A stretch of 64,000 bases of DNA from Cognaticolwellia mytili (GTDB taxonomy: Bacteria > Pseudomonadota > Gammaproteobacteria > Enterobacterales > Alteromonadaceae). The position numbers and the translations under genes were made by a program. The DNA lies in assembly GCF_002104475.1 (NCBI RefSeq), contig NZ_NBOF01000002.1, forward strand, positions 1,024,555 to 1,088,554. The letters are read 5' to 3'. Positions 20,619 to 29,013 of this stretch are shown here, in pieces. The notes under the pieces were generated by a model, which saw only the letters and a list, made by a program, of their open reading frames with translations, searched no databases and had not been told where the DNA came from. Position 1 is the first letter of the stretch. Each line of letters begins with the position of its first letter.

Positions 20619-21569
20619 TTAGCTTTTCTTTTTCAGGCTTAAGCGTTTTTTACCTGATGACGTTGCAGCAGGCTTTTTTACATCAATACGTGTTAGTTTT
20701 TTCTCAGAATACTTATTCGCTTTTGACGTTATCACTTTATTAGCGTGTTTAATGTCAGCTGCTATATCGATCTTTTTCGGTACTTCAACGGCTTTTGCTT
20801 TTGCTTCCATTTTAGGCTCTGTAAAGTCATCACCCATAGCGGTTTTACGCGAGCCAGCTACAGCAGCATTTATTTCCGCCATTTCATTCTCAGTTAAATC
20901 ACGCCATTGTCCAGGACGTAATTGCCCTAGCTCAACATTCATAATGCGCGAGCGATTAAGCTTCGTGACTTCATAACCGAGATATTCACACATACGGCGA
21001 ATTTGTCGGTTTAAACCTTGAGTTAAAATAATACGAAAAACATACTTACTTTCAGGAGTAACAATACACGGCTTAGTGATCGTACCTAAAATAGGTACCC
21101 CTTTTGACATTCTTTCAACAAAGCGTTCACTGATCGGTTGATCTACCGTGACAACATATTCTTTATCGTGGGCATTTTCAGCACGTAGAATTTTATTAAC
21201 AATGTCACCATCACTGGTTAGAAAAATTAATCCTTCTGACGGCTTATCTAAGCGACCAATGGGGAAAATACGTTTGGGGTGACCAATGGCATCAATAATA
21301 TTGCCTCGAACCTGAAGTTCGGTGGTACACGTAATGCCGATAGGCTTGTTATAGGCAATATAAACTCGGTCAGTATGGTTACTATCACTGGCCTTAATTT
21401 CCATGCCATCAACACAAACCTTGTCACCCGGTATTACTTTAGTGCCTAGCTCAGGTACCATGCCATTGATAGTCACTCGATTTTTTTCAATCAATTTATC
21501 AGCAAATCGACGAGAACAATAACCTGAGTCACTAATGTATTTATTAAGGCGTTTTTCGTTAGTAGACAC
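20619..21569 (-). CDS. rluF: 23S rRNA pseudouridine synthase, RluF type
   Basis: The enzyme converts uridine to pseudouridine in 23S rRNA (U2604 in E. coli, with relaxed activity at 2605) and can act on a tRNA. I chose the GTG at 21569 (protein VSTNEKRLNKYISDSGYC), with AGGA six bases upstream, over an ATG 36 bp further up with no binding site. That gives 316 residues. An N-terminal S4 domain (about 5-60) is followed by the catalytic domain with Asp in GRLDKPSEGLIFLTSDGD and the block NRQIRRMCEYLGYEV. The C-terminal tail (about 80 residues) is Lys-rich and low in complexity, typical of RluF. Confidence 0.9.
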   Translation of the reverse strand: MSTNEKRLNKYISDSGYCSRRFADKLIEKNRVTINGMVPELGTKVIPGDKVCVDGMEIKASDSNHTDRVYIAYNKPIGITCTTELQVRGNIIDAIGHPKRIFPIGRLDKPSEGLIFLTSDGDIVNKILRAENAHDKEYVVTVDQPISERFVERMSKGVPILGTITKPCIVTPESKYVFRIILTQGLNRQIRRMCEYLGYEVTKLNRSRIMNVELGQLRPGQWRDLTENEMAEINAAVAGSRKTAMGDDFTEPKMEAKAKAVEVPKKIDIAADIKHANKVITSKANKYSEKKLTRIDVKKPAATSSGKKRLSLKKKS

Positions 21570-21815
21570 TAATTTTCCTAAAACAAACGCAGTGTAAAAC
21601 TGCATATATAAAGATAGTTGCGCTATTTTAGCGAAGTTTCGCCGCTATGTAGAGTGATGATATTTATAAATCGACATTATTAACAATAATCACATAAAAA
21701 CACGTGTTATTACGATAGGCGTAATAATTATTTACTCAAACTGGTATTTATCATTGTGGAACATCAGCATACACTGACGATAGTTTACTAAAGAAGTAAA
21801 AATGATGACGAAAAA

Positions 21816-22514
21816 ATGAAAACCTTAACTTTCGAACAACTACCACAAAGTGGCTTTGCCGGCTTAATTGAACGACATTTTGTCATTAACCAAGCGCTAT
21901 TTGGCCGTTCAAAAACCATTGCGTTTCCGGGGTTAGGCAACTTTGTTTATCTCGCTGATGCTAACTTTCTTCCTCATGGTGAAACCCACATGCACGGACA
22001 CAAAGAAGTTGATGTTATTTCGGTAATGGTTGAAGGTGAAATTGAACACCACGGCAGTTTAGGTCACGGTGAAAATTTACCAGCAGGCTCTGTACAAGTG
22101 CAACGTGCGGGTGCTGAAGGTTTTCGTCACAATGAAGTAAACCCAAATAATCAGCAGAACCAAATGATCCAACTTTGGGTGCTACCAGACGAATTAGGTG
22201 AACAAGCAGGCTATAAGGTTTATCAACCTAAACTTGGGCAATTAACTCAAGTCTACGGTGGTAATAAAAGCCAGAAAAATACTTTTAATAGTCAAATATC
22301 TATTGCTGTGAGCAATACCGTAGTTGAGCAGAACATTACTTTATCAGATGAAGTATTGGTGTATTTGAGTAAAGGGGATGCAGAAATTAACGGTGAAAAA
22401 ATTAATGCGCGCAGTTTAGTGCATTGTCAGCAAGGAGTTAACTTTACAGCGTTGACACAAGGGCAAGCTGTATTCATTTATCAAACAGACCAACAGAATG
22501 AGGCATTATCATGA
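21816..22514 (+). CDS. Pirin family protein (YhhW-like)
   Basis: This 232-residue bicupin has the N-terminal metal site visible as HMHGHKEVDV, plus a later His in GFRHNEVNP and a Glu nearby. E. coli YhhW, a pirin of this size, has quercetin dioxygenase activity in vitro; the physiological substrate is unknown. The stop overlaps the start of the FMN reductase gene (ATGA), so the two form an operon and may act together in handling quinones or flavonoids. That last point is inference. Confidence 0.88.
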   Translation: MKTLTFEQLPQSGFAGLIERHFVINQALFGRSKTIAFPGLGNFVYLADANFLPHGETHMHGHKEVDVISVMVEGEIEHHGSLGHGENLPAGSVQVQRAGAEGFRHNEVNPNNQQNQMIQLWVLPDELGEQAGYKVYQPKLGQLTQVYGGNKSQKNTFNSQISIAVSNTVVEQNITLSDEVLVYLSKGDAEINGEKINARSLVHCQQGVNFTALTQGQAVFIYQTDQQNEALS

Positions 22515-23050
22515 AAGTAATCGCATTTGGCGCAAGTTCAAGCCGTAAATCAATTAACAAACAATTGGCTGCACATGCTGCCAATCTAGCAGCTCAAAGC
22601 AATGAAAATACTGATATTGAAGTACTTGATTTAAATGACTTTGAAATGCCAATATTCAGCCAAGACAGAGAAGAAGAATTAGGCCAACCAGAAGCCGCAA
22701 AAACCTTTTTCAAAAAACTAGGTGAAAGCGATGCCATTATTATTTCATTCGCCGAACATAATGGTAGTTATACTGCCGCTTATAAGAATTTATTTGATTG
22801 GGCTTCTCGTATTGACCAAAAGGTTTTTCAAAACAAACCTATGTTGTTACTAGCAACCTCGCCAGGGCCTGGTGGTGCAGGTAGTGTATTGGCTGCGGCA
22901 AAAGGCTCAGCACCTTATTTTGCCGGTGAAGTCAAAGCATCACTTTCTATTCCAAGCTTTTATGATAATTTTGATATGGAAAATTCTCGATTAAATAACG
23001 AAGAATTTCAGCAACAGTTATCTACAGCTGTAACAGACTTATTAAAATAA
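22511..23050 (+). CDS. NADPH-dependent FMN reductase family protein
   Basis: This 179-residue flavodoxin-fold protein has the FMN phosphate-binding loop at the N-terminus (AFGASSSRKSINKQLA) and the second FMN contact in SFAEHNGSYTAAYKNLFDW. A glycine-rich TSPGPGGAGSV follows. Such enzymes (ChrR/YieF/azoreductase-like) reduce quinones, chromate or azo dyes using NAD(P)H in the cytoplasm. The start codon overlaps the pirin stop by four bases, showing translational coupling. Specificity is unknown. Confidence 0.88.
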   Translation: MKVIAFGASSSRKSINKQLAAHAANLAAQSNENTDIEVLDLNDFEMPIFSQDREEELGQPEAAKTFFKKLGESDAIIISFAEHNGSYTAAYKNLFDWASRIDQKVFQNKPMLLLATSPGPGGAGSVLAAAKGSAPYFAGEVKASLSIPSFYDNFDMENSRLNNEEFQQQLSTAVTDLLK

Positions 23051-23125
23051 CATTGTGATTAGTAGGGGAAAAACTCCCTACTGACCTTTGCCTAGTTTCT
23101 AACTTATGAACAGTTGGAGATGATG

Positions 23126-23305
23126 TTAACGATGGATGTTGAGCGCTTTAATAGCCGATTTTTCATCGCTGTTTACAATAACGCTTGGTTGTTCAGATTT
23201 ACCATCAACCCTAATATCACCTACTTTTGTTCCAATCGATAATGAACTACAAGCAGATAAAGCCAACATTATTATCGACGCAGAAAAACATGTTATTTTA
23301 TGCAT
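23126..23305 (-). CDS. Small predicted lipoprotein of 59 residues
   Basis: A short open frame reads MHKITCFSASIIMLALSACS and on to a TAA at 23126. The N-terminus is a textbook lipoprotein signal: Lys near the start, a hydrophobic core, and the lipobox LSAC with Cys19. The mature part is about 40 residues, polar (VGDIRVDGKSEQPSVIVNSDE), and would be attached to a membrane by the lipidated Cys. AGG lies about nine bases upstream of the ATG. No family is recognised. It lies convergent with the FMN reductase gene and upstream of, but separate from, the DUF3291 gene. The lipobox makes it likely to be real. Confidence 0.65.
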   Translation of the reverse strand: MHKITCFSASIIMLALSACSSLSIGTKVGDIRVDGKSEQPSVIVNSDEKSAIKALNIHR

Positions 23306-23445
23306 ATTAACAACCTGAATAGAGGAAAACCTTTGTATCTACTTTCTTTATATCAATTAAAGTAAGTATGCGAGTAATTACAAGTGATCTAAATTCTCAA
23401 TATTTAGATCACCTCAGAATAAGTGATTATTTATTTCAATTGGCA

Positions 23446-23880
23446 TTACACGCTAAATGGTGCTTTAAATGAAAAAGCATAAGGTGAATCACCATAACAA
23501 CGTAGGTGCTCCAAGCGCACAATGCCATCATCGACACTTGGAATAGTGCCCTCTTCAACCCACCACAAAACATAATTGGCATTTTCAATTTTGCTAAACC
23601 ATTCCTGTTTCCTGCGTAAGAAGTCTCGATGATGAGTTTGAAACATAAAGTTCTTCAAGGTTTCAATGGAAGACCAAACGGACATATTGACAATAATATT
23701 GGGGTCACTAAAGGCTTGAATACCAGTAGCATCGCCACTATCACCTGTTAGACGCCAAATAAAGCCTTCACTGGCGTCAGCTAAAGCATTAATCGGTTCA
23801 AGATTATCAGTAAAGTCTTTCATAGCTAGTGTATCAAGCGGATATTTCGCCTGCGCTATATTTAGTTGTGCAAGTTGCAT
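23446..23880 (-). CDS. DUF3291 domain-containing protein
   Basis: The start at 23880 gives MQLAQLNIAQAKYPLDT, the usual DUF3291 opening; an upstream start at 23901 adds seven unlikely residues. The 144-residue protein has the conserved blocks NALADASEGFIWRL, NMSVWSSIETLKNFMF and THHRDFLRRKQEWF, which place it in the dimeric alpha-beta barrel monooxygenase-like family. The function of DUF3291 is unknown. It lies 54 bp downstream of the response regulator gene on the same strand, so it may be the last gene of that operon and possibly a target of the system. Confidence 0.85.
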   Translation of the reverse strand: MQLAQLNIAQAKYPLDTLAMKDFTDNLEPINALADASEGFIWRLTGDSGDATGIQAFSDPNIIVNMSVWSSIETLKNFMFQTHHRDFLRRKQEWFSKIENANYVLWWVEEGTIPSVDDGIVRLEHLRCYGDSPYAFSFKAPFSV

Positions 23881-23934
23881 TTCTCTTCCTTGTAAATACA
23901 ATATTCTATTTTTTGTTGCTTAATTGTGGTTAAT

Positions 23935-24606
23935 TTAACCTAATTCTACTTTATAGCCAACACTATATACTGACTGAATTATTTCACTGTCGGCATTCAG
24001 AGAATTAATTTTTTTACGCAGTTTTTTGATATGGCTGTCGATCGTACGTTCACTAACCACACGGTGATCATTGTAAACTTGGTTAATTAGTTGCGCTCTA
24101 GAATAAATGCGCCCCGGCTCTTTGGATAGCACTTTTAATAAATTAAACTCAATAGCTGTTAACTCAACTGCTTGACCGTAAAGCGTTGCCTGATACTTTT
24201 CTTCATTTAAAAAAATAGGCTTTTTAATTGTTTCAGTATCAGGATTTTTATAGCGTCTCAACGTTGCTTTAACACGAGCAACAACTTCACGCGGCGAAAA
24301 AGGTTTGCAAATATAGTCGTCAGCACCTAATTCTAAGCCAATTAAGCGGTCAATCTCTTCAACCCGTGCGGTGATCATAATAATTGGGATATTTGAAAAT
24401 ATGCGAATTTCTTTACATAAAGTTAAGCCGTCTTTTACCGGTAACATTAAGTCAAGTAGCACCATGTCGTAAGTTTGACTTTGCAATTCTTCAATAACTG
24501 CAGCGCCATCGTGCAACATGGTGACATTAAATTGCGCTTGCGCCATGTAGTCATACAATAGCTGAGCAATTTTAATCTCGTCTTCTACTACTAAAATACG
24601 GGCCAT
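23935..24606 (-). CDS. OmpR-family response regulator, BaeR-like
   Basis: This 223-residue regulator has a receiver domain (1-118) with phospho-acceptor Asp52 in MVLLDLMLPVKDG, an acidic pair at VEDE and Lys in YICKPFSPRE. A winged-helix DNA-binding domain follows (about 128-222, with VVSERTIDSHIKKLRKKI as the recognition helix). It lies 26 bp downstream of its sensor kinase. The closest familiar system is BaeR, which controls envelope-stress efflux genes in E. coli, but no efflux genes adjoin it here, so the target is open. Confidence 0.9.
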   Translation of the reverse strand: MARILVVEDEIKIAQLLYDYMAQAQFNVTMLHDGAAVIEELQSQTYDMVLLDLMLPVKDGLTLCKEIRIFSNIPIIMITARVEEIDRLIGLELGADDYICKPFSPREVVARVKATLRRYKNPDTETIKKPIFLNEEKYQATLYGQAVELTAIEFNLLKVLSKEPGRIYSRAQLINQVYNDHRVVSERTIDSHIKKLRKKINSLNADSEIIQSVYSVGYKVELG

Positions 24607-24632
24607 TGATACTCCAACTTAAACGACAACAT

Positions 24633-26228
24633 TTATCTAAGGGTATTCTTCGGTAATGTAATCTTTATCATCAAACCACCACTTTCAGCTTGATGAGCAG
24701 ATATTGCTCCCTGATGAGCATAAACAATATTTTTACATAATGCTAAGCCGATCCCGCTACCACCAGTTTTTCTATTGCGAGAACTCTCTACCCGAAATAA
24801 GTGCTCAAAAAGTTTAGCAATATCTTCGCGAGAAACCCCTGGCTTGCTATCTTCAATATAAATATCAAATTCATTACTTTTTTCAATTAATCGACAATAA
24901 ATCTGACCTGGTGCATCGGTATACTTCGCGCTATTAGCAAATAAGTTATCCAATAATTGATTTAACCTTTTTGCATCACCCCAGGCCGATATTTTTTCAT
25001 TCGGAATATCTATTGTCAGCGTTAATCCTTGGCTTTGTAGTAATGAGCTATGTCTTTCAGCATTAAGTCTTATTAATTCAGTAATATTTAATGTTGACTT
25101 TTGGTAGCGCATTGCGCCAATTTCAGCCTCGTTAAGTTCATTTAGGTCATTTATTAAACTTTGTAAGTGGTTAACTTCTTCTGAAATGGAACTAATGTTT
25201 TCAATACTTAGAGGACGAATTCCATCTTCCAAGGCCTCCAATTCACCTTTAACAATCGCCAAAGGTGTTCTTAATTCATGAGATATATCAGCAAGCCAAC
25301 GTTTTCTTGATGTTTCATTTTGCTCTAACGTAGCAGCTAAATCATTAAAGTTTCTTGCCAAGGTCGCTAATTCATCATGACCAACAATAGGTAAACGTGT
25401 TGACAATTCACCTTGGTTAACCTGAATAACAGCATGCTTCAAACGGGTAATTGGACCAACAAAATGCCGGGAGAGTGGAATAGTGATAATAATAATAACG
25501 ATAAAAATCCCCGCTAATATTAATAGAATTTGTTGGTTAATATCCTCCACGAATTGCAAATCAAACTTATCGGTTATCTGCTCAGTGGGGGGTAGTGCGA
25601 CATAGCCAACAATTTCACTGTTAGATAAAATCGGTTTTTTGACAAAGTTGGCTGTAAACCTGCCAATTAACACCTGTTTATCAGCATTAAGTAAACTAAA
25701 TTTAGGTCTTAATCGTGGGCTATTTTCTCTTAACGTTAGTGAGTGATCATCAAAACGATCTTTGCGTTGATATCTAGGAGCATAATCATCACGTAGCTGT
25801 TCGATACCATCAGGGTAACGTAACCCTTGTTCTGATAGGCGCAATACAATGCGCCAATACTCTATGCCAGAATAATTTCGCTTCGGCCTTGAAGAGTTTT
25901 CTCGATCAGAACGATTTACTCTATTTCTATTTTCTCTGCTAAGCGAGCCTCTTCTTGGCGGCTCATTAAAGCCTGCTCGGCGAGCAGTTCTATTTAATTC
26001 ACGTTTACGTGGCTTTGCGCTTGAAGCGACAACTGCTTGCCAACCATTTTGTTCTTGATAAACAGCAGCTAAATTATCAGAGACTAACTGTAAACTTTGC
26101 ACTTGCCGCTGATTGACATAATTGAGCATGCCACGGTCAAGCCCCCATTGCATTAGCCCATATAAAATCAGAAGCAATGCGAAGCTGGTTAGTAAAAACA
26201 CTAAGAGTAACTTAGGAAAAATTCGCAT
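24633..26228 (-). CDS. Sensor histidine kinase, BaeS-like, with an Arg-rich periplasmic insert
   Basis: This 531-residue inner-membrane kinase has TM1 at about 7-27, a periplasmic domain of about 205 residues and TM2 at about 233-253. A HAMP domain, the dimerisation helix with His317 (WLADISHELRTPLAIVKGE) and an HATPase domain (N box NQLLDNLFANSAKY, G box GGSGIGLALCKNI) follow. The periplasmic domain contains a strongly basic, low-complexity stretch at about 72-118 rich in Arg, Asn and Ser, which is unlike BaeS and may bind acidic surface polymers (inference). It is upstream of and co-directional with its response regulator. Confidence 0.9.
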   Translation of the reverse strand: MRIFPKLLLVFLLTSFALLLILYGLMQWGLDRGMLNYVNQRQVQSLQLVSDNLAAVYQEQNGWQAVVASSAKPRKRELNRTARRAGFNEPPRRGSLSRENRNRVNRSDRENSSRPKRNYSGIEYWRIVLRLSEQGLRYPDGIEQLRDDYAPRYQRKDRFDDHSLTLRENSPRLRPKFSLLNADKQVLIGRFTANFVKKPILSNSEIVGYVALPPTEQITDKFDLQFVEDINQQILLILAGIFIVIIIITIPLSRHFVGPITRLKHAVIQVNQGELSTRLPIVGHDELATLARNFNDLAATLEQNETSRKRWLADISHELRTPLAIVKGELEALEDGIRPLSIENISSISEEVNHLQSLINDLNELNEAEIGAMRYQKSTLNITELIRLNAERHSSLLQSQGLTLTIDIPNEKISAWGDAKRLNQLLDNLFANSAKYTDAPGQIYCRLIEKSNEFDIYIEDSKPGVSREDIAKLFEHLFRVESSRNRKTGGSGIGLALCKNIVYAHQGAISAHQAESGGLMIKITLPKNTLR

Positions 26229-26381
26229 GTGGTTATATTTTTTATCCGTTTATCGAACAGTTATAGCGCGAAACAAAATGAATGTCTTACCTTCAATAAC
26301 ATTTGCACATTTTTTCCTCATTTACAGTACTTTTTTTAAATAAAGCAGACAAGACAAAGTGAATAACTAAATACTTAACCA

Positions 26382-26752
26382 TTAATAAACTGCTGAATAA
26401 ACAATATAAATACCAAATACAAATGAAAGCACGCCAGAAAAATGAAATATTGAGCGAAACTTTGTAGCCGACCATAAAGTAAAACTACGATGCTTCTGTA
26501 CGCCAAGAAAAACGAGTCGGATTGAAGTAAATAACATCAAATAACCAAGTACAGTGTTAATTATCACTGCACTAGTTGACCGTGCATAGTAAATAAAAAT
26601 CAAACCAAAGATTAACCGGCTTAAGATCTCAAAAACATGAAATATGATTGATTGTTAAATTTAATAATAGCCGCTGAAAATTCACCCGGATTTTTCATCA
26701 TTTGCAGGCTTAATAACACCATTATCAAGCCAAAAAGAATTAACAACCACAT
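26382..26752 (-). pseudogene. Small membrane protein gene broken by a one-base frameshift
   Basis: From the ATG at 26752 the frame reads MWLLILFGLIMVLLSLQMMK, continues to ...KFNNQSYF and then stops at 26621. The neighbouring frame continues HVFEILSRLIFGLIFIYYAR and on to a stop at 26382. Joined by adding one base near 26639-26645 (a T-run, TATTTCATG), the two parts make a coherent protein of about 122 residues with four hydrophobic segments. The junction is not a classic slippery heptamer, so a deletion or a sequencing error is likelier than programmed frameshifting. The C-terminal part alone is 73 codons. I do not recognise the family. It lies 7 bp downstream of the DUF6445 gene, on the same strand. 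Confidence 0.65.
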
Positions 26753-26758
26753 AGTTTT

Positions 26759-27583
26759 TTATTCTTCTGCCATCCAAAAGAATGTCACAGCTAAACGTTT
26801 ATCTCTTTTTTCTTTGCCAAAATAACCACTAGCGCTGTGCGCAATATTACCTTTAAATAAAATTAAACGATTGAACTTGTTTTCTATTGCGACATCTTCA
26901 TACCATGCACTTGTTGGTAAACTTTCTGTATTTAGTGCATCAACTAAGTTCAAATATGGTGCATTTACCACATTGCCACCGGCCGCACCGTTGTTATATT
27001 TGAGACGATAAAAACTAGTACCTGAGTTTGGTTCAGGGTTTTGACTAAGATATAGTACCGCACCATAGCGGCACAGCTTTCTATTATCGACATGCGGCCT
27101 TGCAGCACCTTCATCTTCTCCGACTAAAATAGCAGTATTACTATCAACAACAACATTATCTGATTCTGCAACCCAAAATGAAGATTCCTTTACTTGTTGT
27201 TTAGCCCAATTCTCTACAAGTTTAAGATCCCCTTTACTTAAAGCATTTTTTGAACGCATTCCTGGCCATAACTCGGCTGTATATGGAGAGCCCAATTTCC
27301 ATTTTTTCTTGTTGTAGCATCTATTTGCGAGCTCAATCGCTTTTTTTTGTGGAAAGAAATCATCCTGTAGCCAGTAATTTACGCCCAACTCAGGCTTTTC
27401 ATATGGCAGCGTTGGTGAGTTATACGGTATTGTTGCTAATTCGATACCCTCTTCATATTTATCAAACATATTTATTGCTTCTACATCCTTGCTTTTATCT
27501 ACAGTATAATCTATTGAATTAAAATTACCGTGTATAGTAACTACCTTTTGGCGACACGCCAAACAAACGCTGACGGCTTGCAT
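26759..27583 (-). CDS. DUF6445 family protein, 2OG-Fe(II) oxygenase-like
   Basis: The first start gives 274 residues; an internal Met at 27469 (MFDKYEEGIELATIPYN) would drop a Cys-rich leader and is a plausible alternative. The C-terminal two-thirds contain an apparent Fe(II) site, HVD in GAARPHVDNRKLCRYGAVLYL and a distal His in KGNIAHSASGYFG. An Arg in KRDKRLAVTFFW may bind 2-oxoglutarate. These features match the DUF6445 family. Its substrate is unknown; such genes often lie beside tryptophan halogenases or TonB receptors, neither of which is seen here. The next gene downstream is a broken membrane protein gene. Confidence 0.72.
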   Translation of the reverse strand: MQAVSVCLACRQKVVTIHGNFNSIDYTVDKSKDVEAINMFDKYEEGIELATIPYNSPTLPYEKPELGVNYWLQDDFFPQKKAIELANRCYNKKKWKLGSPYTAELWPGMRSKNALSKGDLKLVENWAKQQVKESSFWVAESDNVVVDSNTAILVGEDEGAARPHVDNRKLCRYGAVLYLSQNPEPNSGTSFYRLKYNNGAAGGNVVNAPYLNLVDALNTESLPTSAWYEDVAIENKFNRLILFKGNIAHSASGYFGKEKRDKRLAVTFFWMAEE

Positions 27584-27985
27584 ATCGTCTTGAGAATAAT
27601 TCTTAATGGCAAGCGGTGTTCACTACTTTCCAACACTCAACTATCATAAACTGACAGAATACTCCTCACACTTTAATACTCACAACAAGATCTCCCTCGG
27701 CGTCTGTAATATAAGGTACACACTTTAATAAAAAGTGGAGTAACCTAACACACTTAGCTCCCGCTGCAGTAAACGAGTACCATCGTCATAATCATTTTTT
27801 TAAAGTATCAATACCGATATGGCTTCCTATCAAAACATTAAGCTTGATTAAAAACAATAGCTAAGCGGCTGAGGAATTAGACCTGCTTAAATACATAAGT
27901 TTCAATAACCCGAGATATTAAACAAAAACCAAATAAACTCCGAAGATACTCAGCTTTAGGGTAAAATATACAATTACGCTATTTG
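27584..27985. other. Intergenic region, no gene seen
   Basis: About 400 bp between divergent genes. Only a small hairpin (CACTTT at 27721-27726 with AAAGTG at 27732-27737) stands out. No further RNA gene or conserved motif was recognised. Confidence 0.35.
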
Positions 27986-28297
27986 ATGATGTACATGGCC
28001 ATTAATATTAAAGATGAACCAAAAACGAAAATTACCTGCTCAACTTGTCAGGCAAACTGCTGTCGATTAGAAGTAATGATTATTTCAGACACCGGCGTGC
28101 CCGAGCAACACATTGAATTCGATGAATGGGGTGGCGAAACTATGCGGCGTTTAGATGATGGTTGGTGTTCAGCATTAGATCGTGAAACTTATATGTGCAC
28201 CATTTATGAAAATCGCCCATGGAATTGTCGAGAGTTCGAAATGGGCTCGTATGAATGTATTACTGAAAGAGCAATACCGATCGTTATATTAGGCTAA
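27986..28297 (+). CDS. YkgJ-type cysteine cluster protein
   Basis: This protein of about 103 residues has clustered cysteines in the family order: CSTCQANCCRLEV, then WCSALDRETYMCTIYENRPWNCREF, then YEC. The family (PF03692) probably binds Zn or an Fe-S cluster through these cysteines; its function is not established. Three ATGs lie within ten bases (27986, 27989, 27995) and none has a strong binding site, so the start is uncertain by three residues. The exported hydrolase gene follows after 38 bp on the same strand. Confidence 0.85.
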   Translation: MMYMAINIKDEPKTKITCSTCQANCCRLEVMIISDTGVPEQHIEFDEWGGETMRRLDDGWCSALDRETYMCTIYENRPWNCREFEMGSYECITERAIPIVILG

Positions 28298-28335
28298 TTA
28301 CCTTAGTGTAAACATCAACTTTTCAAGGAAGGAAA

Positions 28336-28986
28336 ATTCGCATCAAGCTACTTATCACGCTATTTCTACTTTACTCTTCAGTTAGCTTTGCAGGCGAAGT
28401 ATTCGACAAGTTTCCACAAGAAATACATATTCATGAAAAATATGTATTTTATTCTCACGGCCGAATTGTTGAAGGTGTAAGCCCTACGCCTATTCATCCG
28501 CGCTGGGGGAAATATGAATTCCCAAAGGTAAAAGCCGCACTGGCAGACAGCAACTACAATTTAATTGCTTATCATCGCCCGATAAACACCAATCCTAAAA
28601 CGTTCGCAATTAAGTTAGCCAATGATGTTAATCGTTTAATAAATAAAGGCGTAAAGCCAGAAAACATTAGCTTAGTTGGCTTCTCTCGAGGCGGTGAAAT
28701 AACCATAATGGCATCGAATCATTTGAAATCACAAAAGATAAAAGTTGCGTTATTAGCAAGCTGCCCAAGCTTTATGAAGAACAATAATAATTTTGAAGTC
28801 TATGGTGATGTCTATTCAATTTACGAAACGTCGGACATGGTAGGTTCGTGCCAATTCTTAAAAGACCAAAGTAAAGCTATTGCTTCTTTTAGTGAAATTT
28901 CAATTAGTACAGGAAAAGAACACGGCGCTTTTTATAGGCCAATGCCTGAATGGATAAAACCTTTAAAAACATGGCTTAAGCGTTAA
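28336..28986 (+). CDS. Exported alpha/beta-hydrolase, apparently with an ATT start codon
   Basis: This frame has no ATG, GTG or TTG between the upstream stop (28309) and the mature protein. Taking ATT at 28336 as Met, with AAGGA six bases upstream, gives a signal peptide (M-RIKLLITLFLLYSSVSFA-GE) and 216 residues. The nucleophile is Ser117 in VGFSRGGE, the His is probably His196 in GKEHGAF, and Asp167 is a candidate acid. This is a small periplasmic esterase/hydrolase-like protein of unknown substrate. The first internal ATG (28708) would remove the nucleophile, so it cannot be the true start. It ends 27 bp before a MITE-like element. ATT could be a genuine rare start or an ATG lost by mutation. 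Confidence 0.75.
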   Translation: MRIKLLITLFLLYSSVSFAGEVFDKFPQEIHIHEKYVFYSHGRIVEGVSPTPIHPRWGKYEFPKVKAALADSNYNLIAYHRPINTNPKTFAIKLANDVNRLINKGVKPENISLVGFSRGGEITIMASNHLKSQKIKVALLASCPSFMKNNNNFEVYGDVYSIYETSDMVGSCQFLKDQSKAIASFSEISISTGKEHGAFYRPMPEWIKPLKTWLKR

Positions 28987-29013
28987 GACAAGCTTATTTT
29001 TTTACTTAACCTA

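Noticed and set aside
23136..23318. Plus-strand frame of 60 residues
   Set aside because: It is antisense to the predicted lipoprotein, which has a convincing lipobox; the plus frame has no signal or binding site.
26293..26475. Minus-strand frame of 60 residues beside the sensor kinase
   Set aside because: It overlaps the frameshifted membrane gene's better-supported frame and has no family features.
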